DNA of 64,000 nt. Origin: Asanoa hainanensis (GTDB taxonomy: Bacteria > Actinomycetota > Actinomycetes > Mycobacteriales > Micromonosporaceae). Under the pieces are notes generated by a model that had not been told where the DNA came from, did no database searches, and was given only the letters and a program-made list of their open reading frames with translations. The translations under genes were made by a program, and so were the position numbers. Below are positions 16,478 to 25,519 of the stretch, in pieces (position 1 is the stretch's first letter; each line of letters opens with the position of its first letter). The stretch spans positions 253,992-317,991 of the forward strand of contig NZ_FZPH01000010.1 of assembly GCF_900188485.1 (NCBI RefSeq), read 5' to 3'.

Positions 16478-18856
16478 TCATCGCGGTTGCGCACGGTGCA
16501 GTGTGCGGCGGGTGGCCAGCAGCGCCGCGCCGAGCGCGAGGGCGGCGCACACCGCGACCACGACCCCGATCTCCGGCCACGGCACGATCAGCTGCACGTC
16601 GAGGCCGGTCTGGCCCGCCAGCGCGGACCGGATGCCGAGCAGCGCGGGTAAGGCCACGAGCGCGCCGACCGCCGTGCCGAACACCACCACGAGCGCGGTC
16701 TCCGTGCCCACCATCCGCAGGATCTGCCGGTCGGTCGCGCCGGACAGCCGCAGCACCCGGAAGTCGCGGCGCCGGTCGCCGGTCGCCATCACCAGCGTGT
16801 TGGCCACCGCGATGCTCGTGTAGCCGACCGACATTCCGACCATCACCAGCACGAAGATCCACACGAGGCCGTCCTCGTCGTCGTTCGACGAGTAGGTCAG
16901 GGGGTCCTGCGCCAGCACGCCGAGGCCGGCGCTGACGGCGGACGGGGGTGCGCCGCGCACGTACGCCGTCTGGGTCAGCGCCGACGGGTCGTGTTGCCGG
17001 ACCAGGTCGCGCGGCAGCAGCAGCGGTGTGGGCAGTGCCTCCGGCGGGACCGAGGCGGCGACCCGCAGCGGCACGACCTCGCCGTCCGCGAAGGTGAGCC
17101 GCAACGTGTCCCCGGCCCGCCAGCGTGGGTCGGCGACCACCACCGTGCCGGCGGCCAGCGCGGCGGCGTCGCCAGGCACCGGCACGGCGCCCGGCACCAC
17201 GCCGAGCGCGTCGCGCGGTGCCTTTCCGTCCACGAACACCTGAGTGGACAGTCTGGACAGGACAGTCCCGGGTAGGCCGGCCACTACCGCGTCCGAGAGC
17301 CCCGGCGTGCCGTCGGCGGTGACCACCACGTCGACGCCCAACGCCCGCGCGTCCTCGCCGCCGAACGCCGGCGACATCGTCTTGACCATGCCGAGGATCA
17401 GCACGGCGAAGCCGACCGTCAACAACACGGGGCCGGCGGTCGCGGCTGTACGGCGCACCGCCGCTCCCGCGCTCTCCCGTACCACCTCGCCGGTGGCCGA
17501 CCGGCGCAGCGGCAGCGTCAGGGCCCGCAACGCCGGCGGGATGACCACCGGCGCGAGAAGGGTGATCGCCACGATCAACGCCAGCGCCGAGAAGATCGCC
17601 GTCGTCAGCGAAGCGCCGTCCTCCACCATCGGCGTGAGCACGGCCAGCCCGAGCCCGACGACGCCGAACAGGCCACCGAACACCCAGCGCGGCATCGTCA
17701 TCGTGCGGCGGTCGACGGCGGCTTCGCGCAGCGCTTCCAGCGGCCGCACCCGAGCCGCCCGGCGGGCCGCGGCCCACGCGCCCGTCACGGCCACCACGAT
17801 CCCGGTCACCACCGCGGGGCCGACGGCGAGCAGGGACGGGCTCGGCGCGAAACCGGCCGGCTCCAGCTCGGCCCGCACCAGCAGGTCACCCAACCAGGGC
17901 GCCGCCAACGCGCCCAGCGCGGCGCCGACCGCTGACGAGACCACGCCGACCACCAGCGCCTCGCCGAGCAGCAGCCGGCGGGTCTGCCGGGGCGTCGCGC
18001 CGATCGCCCGCAACAGGGCGAGCTCGCGGCGCCGTTGATAGGCGTTGAGCGCGGCGGTCGACGCCATCACGAACACGGTCGCGAACGCCGCGAGCACCAC
18101 CATCACCGTGATCAGTTGCGTGCCCAACCACCGGGTGCGGCTGACCGCCTCCGGCTCCAGGGCCGTGCGCGCGTCGCCGGCCACCACCGTGCCGGCACCC
18201 CCGATCCTCGCGCGCGCGGCGGCGGCCACGGTCTCGGCGGACGCGTCGGGTTCCAGGACCAGACCGATCGCGCGTACGCCGGGTGCCAGCGCGACCGCCG
18301 ACGCGTCCGACACGTAGATCCCGGGGCCGTCGACCGTCCCGGAAACCCGCATCGACGCGGGGCCGGTCGCGGTCAGCACGGTGGCCGAGTCCCCAGGCGC
18401 GAGCCCGTAACCCGCGTCCAGCACCACCTCGTCGGGTGCGCTCGGCGCGGCGCCGGACACCAACCGGTACGGCGCCAACGCCGCCGTCGACCAACCGTGC
18501 CCGAGCGGGTCACCGGCTGCCGGGTCACCGATAGGTCGGCCCTCGCGGACGATTTGGGCGTAGAACGACCGGTCCGGCACCGCGGCCGCGACGCCGGGCA
18601 GGGTGCGCAGCGATCCGGCCAGCTCCTCGGCGCGGGTGGCGGACCACGGCACGTACTCCACGTAGGACTCGGCGTCCTCGCCTCCGGCCGGGGACTGGAC
18701 CACCACCGCGGCCCCGGCCAGCCGGTCCGGCACGGCCGGCTGGGCGGAGACGAAAACCACCAGCGACGCGGTGAGCACGCCGACTCCGAGAGTCAGCGCG
18801 AGGAACGAACCCACGAAACCCGTCCACCGCTCCCGGACGGTCGACCACGAGAGCAT
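16478..18856 (-). CDS. FtsX-like ABC transporter permease (MacB/BceB-like, two repeats)
   Basis: A ~792-residue membrane protein. The N-terminal membrane anchor (GFVGSFLALTLGVGVLTASLVV) is followed by a large extracytoplasmic domain, a three-segment FtsX core (about 260-380), a second anchor near 430-455, a second external domain and a final FtsX core (about 670-780). It works with the ATPase encoded just upstream (TGATG overlap). Such two-protein systems move peptides, antibiotics or lipoproteins. A two-component system is divergent from them. Confidence 0.85.
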   Translation of the reverse strand: MLSWSTVRERWTGFVGSFLALTLGVGVLTASLVVFVSAQPAVPDRLAGAAVVVQSPAGGEDAESYVEYVPWSATRAEELAGSLRTLPGVAAAVPDRSFYAQIVREGRPIGDPAAGDPLGHGWSTAALAPYRLVSGAAPSAPDEVVLDAGYGLAPGDSATVLTATGPASMRVSGTVDGPGIYVSDASAVALAPGVRAIGLVLEPDASAETVAAAARARIGGAGTVVAGDARTALEPEAVSRTRWLGTQLITVMVVLAAFATVFVMASTAALNAYQRRRELALLRAIGATPRQTRRLLLGEALVVGVVSSAVGAALGALAAPWLGDLLVRAELEPAGFAPSPSLLAVGPAVVTGIVVAVTGAWAAARRAARVRPLEALREAAVDRRTMTMPRWVFGGLFGVVGLGLAVLTPMVEDGASLTTAIFSALALIVAITLLAPVVIPPALRALTLPLRRSATGEVVRESAGAAVRRTAATAGPVLLTVGFAVLILGMVKTMSPAFGGEDARALGVDVVVTADGTPGLSDAVVAGLPGTVLSRLSTQVFVDGKAPRDALGVVPGAVPVPGDAAALAAGTVVVADPRWRAGDTLRLTFADGEVVPLRVAASVPPEALPTPLLLPRDLVRQHDPSALTQTAYVRGAPPSAVSAGLGVLAQDPLTYSSNDDEDGLVWIFVLVMVGMSVGYTSIAVANTLVMATGDRRRDFRVLRLSGATDRQILRMVGTETALVVVFGTAVGALVALPALLGIRSALAGQTGLDVQLIVPWPEIGVVVAVCAALALGAALLATRRTLHRAQPR

Positions 18857-19626
18857 CACGCCTCCAGCCGAGCCATGCGAGCCGCGACCTCGGCGGCGAA
18901 CCCGGCGTCACCAGGCGTGCCGGGCGCGGTCAGCTCGTCGACCAGGTGACCGTCGGCGAGGAACAGCACGCGATCCGCGTACGCGGAGGCCAGCGGGTCG
19001 TGGGTGACCATGACGACCGTCTGGCCGTGCCCGTGCACGGCCTCCCGGAGCAGCGCGAGCACCTGCCGCGACGAGCGGAGGTCCAGCGCGCCGGTCGGCT
19101 CGTCCGCGAACACCACTGCCGGCCGGGTGACCAGCGCGCGGGCGATCGCCACCCGCTGCTGCTGCCCGCCGGACAGCTCACTCGGCCGGTGCCCGCCCCG
19201 GTCGGCCAGCCCGACGTCCGCGAGCGCGGTCGCGATGTCCTCCGGCGCCGGCCGCCGGCCCGCCAGTCGAAGCGGCAACGCGACGTTCTGCGCCGCCGTC
19301 AGCGCGGAGACCAGGTTGAACTCCTGGAAGACGAAGCCGATCAGCTCCCGGCGCAGCGCGGTCAGGCGGTGCTCGGAGAGCCCGCCGAGGTCGGTGCCGC
19401 CGACCGAGACCGTGCCCTCCGTCGGCCGGTCCAGCCCGGCGGCGCAGTGCAGCAGCGTCGACTTGCCGGAGCCGGACGGGCCCATCACCGCCGTGAAGCT
19501 CCCGTCGCGGAAGCCGACCGAAACGCCGTCGAGGGCGGTCACCGCCGCTCCGCCGGTGCCGTACGTGCGCCGTACCGACCGCAGCGTGACCGCCTCGGCC
19601 TGCCGTGCACCTGTCGTGATCGTCAT
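18856..19626 (-). CDS. ABC transporter ATP-binding protein (LolD/MacB type)
   Basis: A ~256-residue ATPase. Walker A is GPSGSGKSTLLH, the Q-loop is FVFQEFNLVSALTAAQN, the signature is LSGGQQQRVAIARAL, Walker B is VVFADEPTGALD and the H-loop is MVTHD. LSGGQ is intact and GALD is typical of the MacB/LolD branch. ATG at 19626 is chosen; a longer frame exists but lacks support. It forms an operon with the FtsX-like permease and is divergent from a NarL-type two-component system, the likely regulator. Confidence 0.9.
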   Translation of the reverse strand: MTITTGARQAEAVTLRSVRRTYGTGGAAVTALDGVSVGFRDGSFTAVMGPSGSGKSTLLHCAAGLDRPTEGTVSVGGTDLGGLSEHRLTALRRELIGFVFQEFNLVSALTAAQNVALPLRLAGRRPAPEDIATALADVGLADRGGHRPSELSGGQQQRVAIARALVTRPAVVFADEPTGALDLRSSRQVLALLREAVHGHGQTVVMVTHDPLASAYADRVLFLADGHLVDELTAPGTPGDAGFAAEVAARMARLEA

Positions 19627-19735
19627 GCCTGCCAGCCAACCGGCGACCGGCGTCCGGCACACGGGCGTGAAGGCGACAACCGGGGGTATACCTGGGACTA
19701 CCGTCGATCAGGGCACCGCCGGGTACGGTCGGCTG

Positions 19736-20971
19736 GTGACTGCGCGGACCGCTTTCCAGGCCGTGAGCGAACGCCCGCTGGGCTTCCTCGCGTCGTCCTG
19801 GCCGTGGCGGTCGGTGGCGTACCTGATCTCGGGGGTGTTGCTCGGCGCCGTGACCGCCGGGGTGCTGATCGGCCTCCTGCTGGCCGGCGCCCTGCTGGCC
19901 CTGGCCTTGGTCGGCCTGGTGGCGTTCCTCGCGGTGGCGCTCTCCGGCATCGCCGTCGGCCGGTTCGAGCGCTGGCGGCTGCGCCTGGTCGACCCGGACC
20001 CGTTGCCCGACCCGCACCGCAGACCGGATCGCAAGGGCCGGATCGCCTGGGTACGCACGCGGCTGCGCGAGCCGGCGACGTGGCGGGAGCTCGGCTACAC
20101 GGTGGTCTCGCTGGGCGCGCTGTGGTGGATCGACGCGCTGATGCTGGGCATCGTGCTCGGCATCCCGGTGTCGTTGATCGCCACGCCGTTCTTCCAGGAG
20201 TCCAACATCGTCCCTGGGTTTCTCTTCGTGGTGGCCGGGCTCGCCCTCTTGCCGTTCGCGGCTTATCCGGTGACGGTCTGGGCGGCGGCACGAGCGGCGT
20301 TGGCCCGGGCCGTCCTCGCGCCGCGCGACGCCGAGCTAGGCGCGCAACTGGTCGAGGTGGCCCGGTCGCGGGCCCGGCTGGTCGACGCGTTCGACGTCGA
20401 GCGGCGCCGGATCGAGCGGGACCTGCACGACGGCGCGCAACAGCGGCTGGTCGCGCTGAGCATGGCGATCGGCCTCGCGCGCCTGGACGTGGCCGACGAC
20501 TCCCCGGCGGCCAAACACCTCACGGCGGCGCAGGACGAGGCCGAGCGAGCCCACCACGAGCTGCGCGAGCTGATCCGCGGCGTACACCCGCAGGTGTTGA
20601 CCGATCGTGGCCTGCCCGCGTCGGTCACAGACCTGGCCGACCGGTCGCCGGTCCCGGTGGCCGTCGATGTCGAGCTGCCGCGACGGTTGCCGACGCCGGT
20701 CGAGGTGACGGCGCACTTCGTGGTCAGCGAGGCCCTGACGAACGTGGCGCGGCACAGCCGGGCTCTGTCGGCATCGGTGCACGCCCGGCTGCACGTCGAC
20801 ACCCTGGTCCTGGAGGTACGCGACGACGGTCGAGGTGGCGCCGACCTGGCGCTGGGGACGGGGTTGGCCGGCCTGGCCGACCGGGTAGCGGTGGCCGGCG
20901 GCCGGATGCTGCTGTCGAGCCCGGCGGGTGGGCCGACGCTGATCAGGGTGGAGCTGCCGTGCTCCGGATAG
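19736..20971 (+). CDS. sensor histidine kinase (HisKA_3, sensor domain of Streptomyces type)
   Basis: A 411-residue kinase. Paired membrane segments lie at about 27-50 and 52-72, and again at 120-148 and 160-188. The phosphoacceptor is H231 in IERDLHDGAQQRLVALSM, and the HATPase domain carries VVSEALTNVARHSRA and DDGRGGADL. Two TM pairs separated by a cytoplasmic loop match the intramembrane-type sensors found next to MacB-like exporters. GTG at 19736 is the first start that retains the N-terminal segment. The final 13 bases overlap the regulator. Confidence 0.85.
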   Translation: MTARTAFQAVSERPLGFLASSWPWRSVAYLISGVLLGAVTAGVLIGLLLAGALLALALVGLVAFLAVALSGIAVGRFERWRLRLVDPDPLPDPHRRPDRKGRIAWVRTRLREPATWRELGYTVVSLGALWWIDALMLGIVLGIPVSLIATPFFQESNIVPGFLFVVAGLALLPFAAYPVTVWAAARAALARAVLAPRDAELGAQLVEVARSRARLVDAFDVERRRIERDLHDGAQQRLVALSMAIGLARLDVADDSPAAKHLTAAQDEAERAHHELRELIRGVHPQVLTDRGLPASVTDLADRSPVPVAVDVELPRRLPTPVEVTAHFVVSEALTNVARHSRALSASVHARLHVDTLVLEVRDDGRGGADLALGTGLAGLADRVAVAGGRMLLSSPAGGPTLIRVELPCSG

Positions 20972-21603
20972 TCGTCGCGGAAGACGCGGTGCTGCTGCGC
21001 GAGGGCCTGATCGGCATCGTGGAACGCTTCGGCCACAAGGTGATCGCCGCGGTAGGCGACGCGTCGGCCCTGACTACGGCGGTCGCATACGAACGGCCCG
21101 ACGTGGTGCTGACCGACGTGCGGATGCCGCCGGGCTTCACGGACGAGGGCCTGCGGGCCGCGGTCGAGCTGCGGGTCGCCTACCCGGGCCTGCCGGTGCT
21201 GGTGCTGAGCCAGTACGTGCAACCGACGTACGCGGCAGAGTTGCTGGACAGCGGCGGCGGGCGCGGGGTGGGCTACCTGCTGAAGCACCGGGTGGGCCGG
21301 GTAGAGGAGTTCATGGACGCCCTGGTCCGGGTCGCCGCGGGGGGTGCCGCGGTCGACCCGGAGGTGGTCGCGCAGCTGCTGGGCCGGCGCCGAGACCCGT
21401 TGACGCGGCTCACCCCTCGGGAGCGCGAGGTGCTCGGGCTGATGGCGGAGGGCCGCTCGAACGCGGCGATCGCACGGGCGCTGGTGGTGTCAGAGGCAGC
21501 GGTCGCCAAACACATCGCGAACATCCTGGTCAAACTCGACCTACCCCCAGCCCCCGACGACCACCGCCGAGTCCGCGCGGTCCTGGCCTTCCTCGGCGGC
21601 TGA
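20959..21603 (+). CDS. response regulator, NarL/LuxR family
   Basis: A 214-residue regulator. The receiver has D9, phosphoacceptor D53 in VVLTDVRMPPGF and K109 in GYLLKHRVG. The HTH is LTPREREVLGLMAEGRSN then AAIARALVVSE. GTG at 20959 lies inside the kinase gene, so the two are coupled. It probably controls the divergent ABC exporter. The last 60 bases have decayed relatives at 37716-37776 and 38470-38500. Confidence 0.88.
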   Translation: MLRIVVAEDAVLLREGLIGIVERFGHKVIAAVGDASALTTAVAYERPDVVLTDVRMPPGFTDEGLRAAVELRVAYPGLPVLVLSQYVQPTYAAELLDSGGGRGVGYLLKHRVGRVEEFMDALVRVAAGGAAVDPEVVAQLLGRRRDPLTRLTPREREVLGLMAEGRSNAAIARALVVSEAAVAKHIANILVKLDLPPAPDDHRRVRAVLAFLGG

Positions 21604-21621
21604 GTATCAGTGCGATCGCGG

Positions 21622-22728
21622 TTACGGCCGTGACGGCGCCCCGGGGATCGGGTCGATGCCCTTGCGGACCGTCTCCAGCAACGCCATTCCCTGTGCTGCC
21701 AGCGATGCGACCACGCTGTTCAGGCCCTCTGCTCCGTTGAGGACCGTCAGGTTGGCTCCCTGCAGGCCCTGGGCCGCCGCTCGGAGCAGGTCCGGTAGCT
21801 GTTGGATGACGAGTTGGTCCAGGGCGATCCGGTCCTGGGCCGCGGCCGCTTCGGCGGACAGTTTGGTCGCGTCGGCATGGGCGTGGGCCAGCGTGGTGAT
21901 CCGCTCGGCCTCCGCCTGCGCCGGTCGCACGACTTCCGCGATCAGTTCGGCCTGGCGCAGTTCCGCGTACTTCTGGGCGACCAGGGCGCGTTCGACCAGC
22001 ACGCTCTGTTGGGCCTGCGCGGCGGCCAGCGGGCCCGCCTGGGCCGCCGTCTGTTGCGCCTGGTCGATCTCGGCCTGGTAGTGCGCCTGGGCGATCGCGG
22101 TCTGGCGGGCGTACTCGGCCTGGTTGCGGACGCTTTCCTGTTGCGCCATCGCGCTTGCCTGGTCCGCGATCGCCTGTGCCACCTTGGCTTCCTGGTTGAC
22201 GCGGGCCTGGTGCGGGGCGGCGAGTGCCCTGATGTAGCCCGCGCCCTTGTCGTCGATGCTGCTGATCTGCAGGGAGTCGATGTCCAGGCCGATGCGGGCC
22301 ATCTCGGTCTTGCTCGCGTCGACGATCGCGTCGGCCAGGGTCTGCTGCTCGCGGATGATGGCCTCGACGGTCATGCTGCCGATGATGCTGCGCAGGTGGC
22401 CGCTGAAGATCCGGCCGACCAGGATCGGCATCTGCGACTGGTCGCCCTGGAACCGGCGGGCGGCGGCCGCGATCGACTCGTGGTCGTCGCCCACCTTGAA
22501 GGCGATGACCGCGCGTACGCCCAGGGTCAGGCCCTGTTGGGTGAAGCAGTCCTCCTCGACCTCGGCCTCCTGCATCGCCAGGCTGAGCCGCGAGGCCTTG
22601 GACAGGATCGGCACGACGAAGGCGCCGTGCCCGGTGACGATCTTGAACGGCAGCGCATCCGCTCCGCGCTGCTTGCGTCCGCTGATCAGCAGCGCCTCGT
22701 TGGGTGCGGGAACGCGATAACCGAACAT
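21622..22728 (-). CDS. flotillin-like SPFH/Band 7 protein
   Basis: A 368-residue protein. The SPFH domain (about 1-170) begins MFGYRVPAPNEALLISG and includes VGRIFSGHLRSIIGSMTVE. It is followed by a long Ala/Gln-rich coiled coil (about 180-310) with repeated AQA/EAE patterns and a short C-terminal tail. Flotillins scaffold membrane microdomains, usually with an NfeD-type partner. Here the NfeD-like gene directly upstream is broken by an amber codon. No N-terminal hydrophobic hairpin is obvious, so attachment may need the partner or acylation. Confidence 0.87.
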   Translation of the reverse strand: MFGYRVPAPNEALLISGRKQRGADALPFKIVTGHGAFVVPILSKASRLSLAMQEAEVEEDCFTQQGLTLGVRAVIAFKVGDDHESIAAAARRFQGDQSQMPILVGRIFSGHLRSIIGSMTVEAIIREQQTLADAIVDASKTEMARIGLDIDSLQISSIDDKGAGYIRALAAPHQARVNQEAKVAQAIADQASAMAQQESVRNQAEYARQTAIAQAHYQAEIDQAQQTAAQAGPLAAAQAQQSVLVERALVAQKYAELRQAELIAEVVRPAQAEAERITTLAHAHADATKLSAEAAAAQDRIALDQLVIQQLPDLLRAAAQGLQGANLTVLNGAEGLNSVVASLAAQGMALLETVRKGIDPIPGAPSRP

Positions 22729-22740
22729 CGCTGTGCCTTT

Positions 22741-22953
22741 CTAACCAGTGGTCCAGGGTTCGACGTCGACCTGCCGCGCACCGCGGTAGTTGATGACGAG
22801 CACCTGCGCGCCGATAGGTATCGGCACGGCGGCGTAGGCGAGGTAGTGGTGACGTGCGCCCTAGGCCACGACCCGGATTTCGCCGGCCCGGTCACCCCCA
22901 CGGACGGCGGAGACCACCACGCCGACCTTGCCGACCAGTGCCTGACCACGCAC
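22741..22953 (-). pseudogene. NfeD-like OB-fold protein, interrupted by an in-frame TAG
   Basis: Reading the minus strand from GTG at 22953 gives MRGQALVGKVGVVVSAVRG, then GDRAGEIRVVA, a TAG at 22861-22863, and in the same frame GARHHYLAYAAVPIPIGAQ, VLVINYRGARQVDVEPWTTG and a stop. Both halves look like one ~70-residue NfeD C-terminal (OB-fold) protein of the kind paired with flotillins. It ends 12 bases before the flotillin gene. The amber codon falls at codon 31. A real nonsense mutation, a sequencing error or rare readthrough are all possible. Confidence 0.72.
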
Positions 22954-23043
22954 CGCAGCTCCCTGCCGTCATCCGGGACGCCTGTGATCCACATTGTCCA
23001 CCCGCTGGTAAGCGCCACCGATTTCTTGACGAAATCCATACGC

Positions 23044-23805
23044 TCACCGGCGCCGTGCCGTTGACCACAGCGAGGCCCACTGTTCGGCGGTCAGGTCGCG
23101 GGGCAGGGCGGTCGGTGGCACCCGGTGGGTGCGCAGCCATTCGCGGGCGACCGGGGTCGGCACCCCGGCCGCACGGGTCAGGATCTCGCGCAACCCATAG
23201 CCCCGGCCGGTGAAGACCGTGTGCACGAATCTCTGGTACGCGTCGCGGTCGGTGACCAACGGGGTCGGCCGGCGGTGCACGACGAGCAGCCCGCCGTCGA
23301 CCGTCGGCACCGGGCGGAAGGCGCGTTTCGACACTCGTGAGTGGACAGTGAAGTCGAACCACGGCCAGACGCGGGCCGTCAGCAGGCTCGCACCGCCGAT
23401 TCCGGCCCGGCGGCGGGCGACCTCCCACTGCACCAGCAACACGGCGGTACGCCAGCGCGGCGCCGCCAGGAGCCAGCGCAGCGTGGCCGTGGTGATGTGG
23501 AACGGCACGTTGCCGACCACCGCGCCGACCTCGCCGCGCAGCCGGTGGAACAGGATGTCCTCGTTGAGGACCGTCACGTGCGACGGGAGATGCTCGGCGA
23601 GGCGCTTGGCCCGGCGGGGGTCGATCTCGACCGCGGTGATCGGCCGGCCCAGCGAGCTCAAGGGCTGGGTCAGCGCCCCGTCGCCCGGCCCGATCTCCAA
23701 GATCGGGCCATCGGTGGCCGCGACGAGACGGGAGATGCCGGCGATGACCACCGGGTCGACGAGAAAGTTCTGGCCGAACTCATGGCGGCCAGGAAAGCGA
23801 GACAT
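23044..23805 (-). CDS. erm: 23S rRNA (adenine-N6)-methyltransferase, Erm family
   Basis: A 253-residue methylase. The N-terminus RHEFGQNFLVDP and motif I EIGPGDGALT (37-46) bind SAM. Motif IV, GNVPFHIT at 98-105, contains the N-x-P-F target-base loop. VQWEVARRRAGIGG is the conserved post-IV region of Erm proteins. Erm enzymes methylate A2058 of 23S rRNA and give macrolide, lincosamide and streptogramin B resistance. The N-terminal RHEFGQNF separates it from KsgA. The 5' leader contains possible attenuator hairpins and a short peptide, so expression may be drug-inducible. No macrolide cluster is nearby. Confidence 0.85.
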   Translation of the reverse strand: MSRFPGRHEFGQNFLVDPVVIAGISRLVAATDGPILEIGPGDGALTQPLSSLGRPITAVEIDPRRAKRLAEHLPSHVTVLNEDILFHRLRGEVGAVVGNVPFHITTATLRWLLAAPRWRTAVLLVQWEVARRRAGIGGASLLTARVWPWFDFTVHSRVSKRAFRPVPTVDGGLLVVHRRPTPLVTDRDAYQRFVHTVFTGRGYGLREILTRAAGVPTPVAREWLRTHRVPPTALPRDLTAEQWASLWSTARRR

Positions 23806-23811
23806 GTGCGT

Positions 23812-23940
23812 GCTCCGCGACTGAGGATTCGGAGCCGGGCAGCACGAGGGGCCGCACCGGCAGCGGACCGGACGCGGCGGAGCTGAAAGAAGGAAGGTCG
23901 GATCAGCTCGCCGCTAGGCGAGGCGGATCCGGATCGACAA
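23812..23940 (-). promoter_or_regulatory. putative erm translational attenuator with leader peptide
   Basis: On the minus strand a TTG-initiated reading frame (23914-23940) encodes MSIRIRLA and ends in TAG. It contains the Arg-x-Arg pattern known for macrolide-dependent stalling in ErmD-type leaders. It sits in one arm of a hairpin covering 23900-23930. A second hairpin, GCTCCG with CGGAGC (23812-23835), pairs with the GGAG ribosome site of erm. Stalling could shift pairing and free that site. The TTG start has GGGAG upstream at short spacing, which weakens the case. Confidence 0.4.
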
Positions 23941-23981
23941 AGCTCCCGTACGCCGAAACGTACCAGCGCGGGCAAATGGTT

Positions 23982-24653
23982 TTACAACACGCGGCGGAGC
24001 CACTCTTCGACGCCCGCGATGTGCACGGTCGCCCAGGCGCGGGCCAGGTCGGGCTCGCGGCCGGCGATCGCCTCGACGATCGCCTGGTGTTGCTCGCGGG
24101 TGCGGGCGGCAGCGCCTTCCTGGGTCAGGCCGCGCCAGATCCGGGCCCGCATCGTCGGCCCGGACAGCCCGTCGACCAGCGAGGCGAGCACCGCGTTGTC
24201 GGTGCCGACCGCGATCTGCCGGTGGAACTCGATGTCGTTGGCGACCAGCGCCTCGATCGTGGGCTCGTCGCCGAGGTCCTCGAGGATCAGCCGGAGCTTG
24301 TCGATGTCCTCGTCGAGCATCCGCTCGGCGGCCAGCGCCGCGGCGGCCGGCTCCAGGACCCGGCGCACCTCGAGGAACTGGAGCACCGTGTCGTCCTGGT
24401 GGAAGTCGACCACGAAGCTGAGCGCGTCGAGCAGCAGGTGCGGCGACAGGCTCGTCACGTACGTGCCGTCACCCTGCCGCACGTCCAACACGCGGATCAT
24501 GGAGAGCGCCCGGACCGCCTCGCGGAGCGAGTTGCGGGACAGACCCAGCCGCTCGGCGAGGTCGGCCTCCTTGGGCAGCCGGTCACCGGGACCCAGCTCC
24601 CCGGACACGATCATGCCCTTGATCTTGTCGATCGCTTCGTCGGTCAGCGCCAT
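23982..24653 (-). CDS. FadR-subfamily GntR transcriptional regulator of the L-fucose operon
   Basis: A 223-residue regulator. The N-terminal winged helix reads IVSGELGPGDRLPKEADLAE, RLGLSRNSLREAVRAL. The C-terminal FCD ligand domain (about 80-220) includes EVRRVLEPAAAALAAERM, NDIEFHRQIAVGTDN and the metal-site histidine EHQAIVEAI. FCD regulators sense organic acids, here plausibly an L-fuconate intermediate. It is the last gene of the operon, 23 bases after the lactonase, with GGAGGGTGA before ATG 24653. Confidence 0.87.
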   Translation of the reverse strand: MALTDEAIDKIKGMIVSGELGPGDRLPKEADLAERLGLSRNSLREAVRALSMIRVLDVRQGDGTYVTSLSPHLLLDALSFVVDFHQDDTVLQFLEVRRVLEPAAAALAAERMLDEDIDKLRLILEDLGDEPTIEALVANDIEFHRQIAVGTDNAVLASLVDGLSGPTMRARIWRGLTQEGAAARTREQHQAIVEAIAGREPDLARAWATVHIAGVEEWLRRVL

Positions 24654-24676
24654 TCCGTCACCCTCCGCAATGAAAT

Positions 24677-25519
24677 CTACGCGGGCAGCCGGTAGACGCG
24701 CGTCGCCGTGTCGCCCAGGATGGCTGCCCGTTCGGGCGCGGGCAGGTCGCCGAGCGCGTCGAGCAGCGCCGACCGGACGGCGCCGTAGCCGCCGGCCAGC
24801 AGGCACACGGGCCAGTCCGAGCCAAGCATCAAACGCGAAGGACCGAAGAGCCGCAAAGCTTCCGACACGTACGGGCGAAGGTCTGCGACCGTCCAGTGTT
24901 GCCAGTCGGCCTCGGTGACCAGTCCGGACACCTTGGCGGTGACGTTCGGGCAGGCCGCCAGCGAGGCCAGGTCCGCACTCCACCGGGCGAAGCCGCCCTC
25001 CTTGATCGGCGGCTTGCCGAGGTGGTCCAGGACGAACGACACCGACGGCAGGGCGGCAGCCACCCGTGCGGCCGACGGCAGTTGGTCGGCCCGCACGACG
25101 AGGTCGAAGACCAGCCCGGCGGCCCCGATCACGGCCAGGCCGGCGCGTACGTCGGGGCGGTCCAGGTAGTCCCGCTCCTCGCCCTGCACCTGGGCGCGGA
25201 TGCCGACCAGCAGCTCGCCGCCGGGCAGCGCGCGATACACGGCGAGCGTCTCGGCCAGGTCCGGTGCGGCCGGGTCGGCCCAGGCGACCACACCGGCGAT
25301 CGCCGGCGTCGCCGCGGCGTGGCCGAGCAACAGAACCGCCTCGACCGGGTCGCACCTCCCGCCCTCGACCAGCACCGAGCGCTCCACCCCGGCGGCGGAC
25401 AGCTCCGTGACGAGGTCGGCGGGCGTGAACGTGCGGTTGATCGGCTCCAACCCGGGCTCGTCGAGCCAGCTGTAACCCGCAGCGGCTGCCCACAGGTGGT
25501 GGTGCGCATCGACGATCAC
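24677..25519 (-). CDS. amidohydrolase-family lactonase (probable L-fuconolactonase)
   Basis: A 280-residue TIM-barrel hydrolase of the COG3618 type. Metal-site motifs are DAHHHLW at the N-terminus, LDHLGKPP near residue 165, and GSDWP near 240. Relatives hydrolyse L-fucono-1,5-lactone or 2-pyrone-4,6-dicarboxylate. Position between the sugar dehydrogenase and dehydratase genes supports L-fuconolactonase. GTG at 25519 overlaps the TGA of the aldo/keto reductase gene. Confidence 0.83.
   Translation of the reverse strand: MIVDAHHHLWAAAAGYSWLDEPGLEPINRTFTPADLVTELSAAGVERSVLVEGGRCDPVEAVLLLGHAAATPAIAGVVAWADPAAPDLAETLAVYRALPGGELLVGIRAQVQGEERDYLDRPDVRAGLAVIGAAGLVFDLVVRADQLPSAARVAAALPSVSFVLDHLGKPPIKEGGFARWSADLASLAACPNVTAKVSGLVTEADWQHWTVADLRPYVSEALRLFGPSRLMLGSDWPVCLLAGGYGAVRSALLDALGDLPAPERAAILGDTATRVYRLPA

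Noticed and set aside
22861..22863. Amber codon in the NfeD-like gene read as pyrrolysine or other recoding
   Set aside because: No PYLIS-like structure or pyl genes are visible; a nonsense mutation or sequencing error is simpler.
23044..23805. KsgA (16S rRNA dimethyladenosine transferase) identity for the methylase
   Set aside because: RHEFGQNF start, GNVPFHIT motif IV and the VQWEVARRR region fit Erm better than KsgA.
23670..23975. 102-codon minus-strand frame over the erm leader
   Set aside because: It overlaps the erm start in another frame and has no family resemblance; only the short TTG leader was kept, as tentative.
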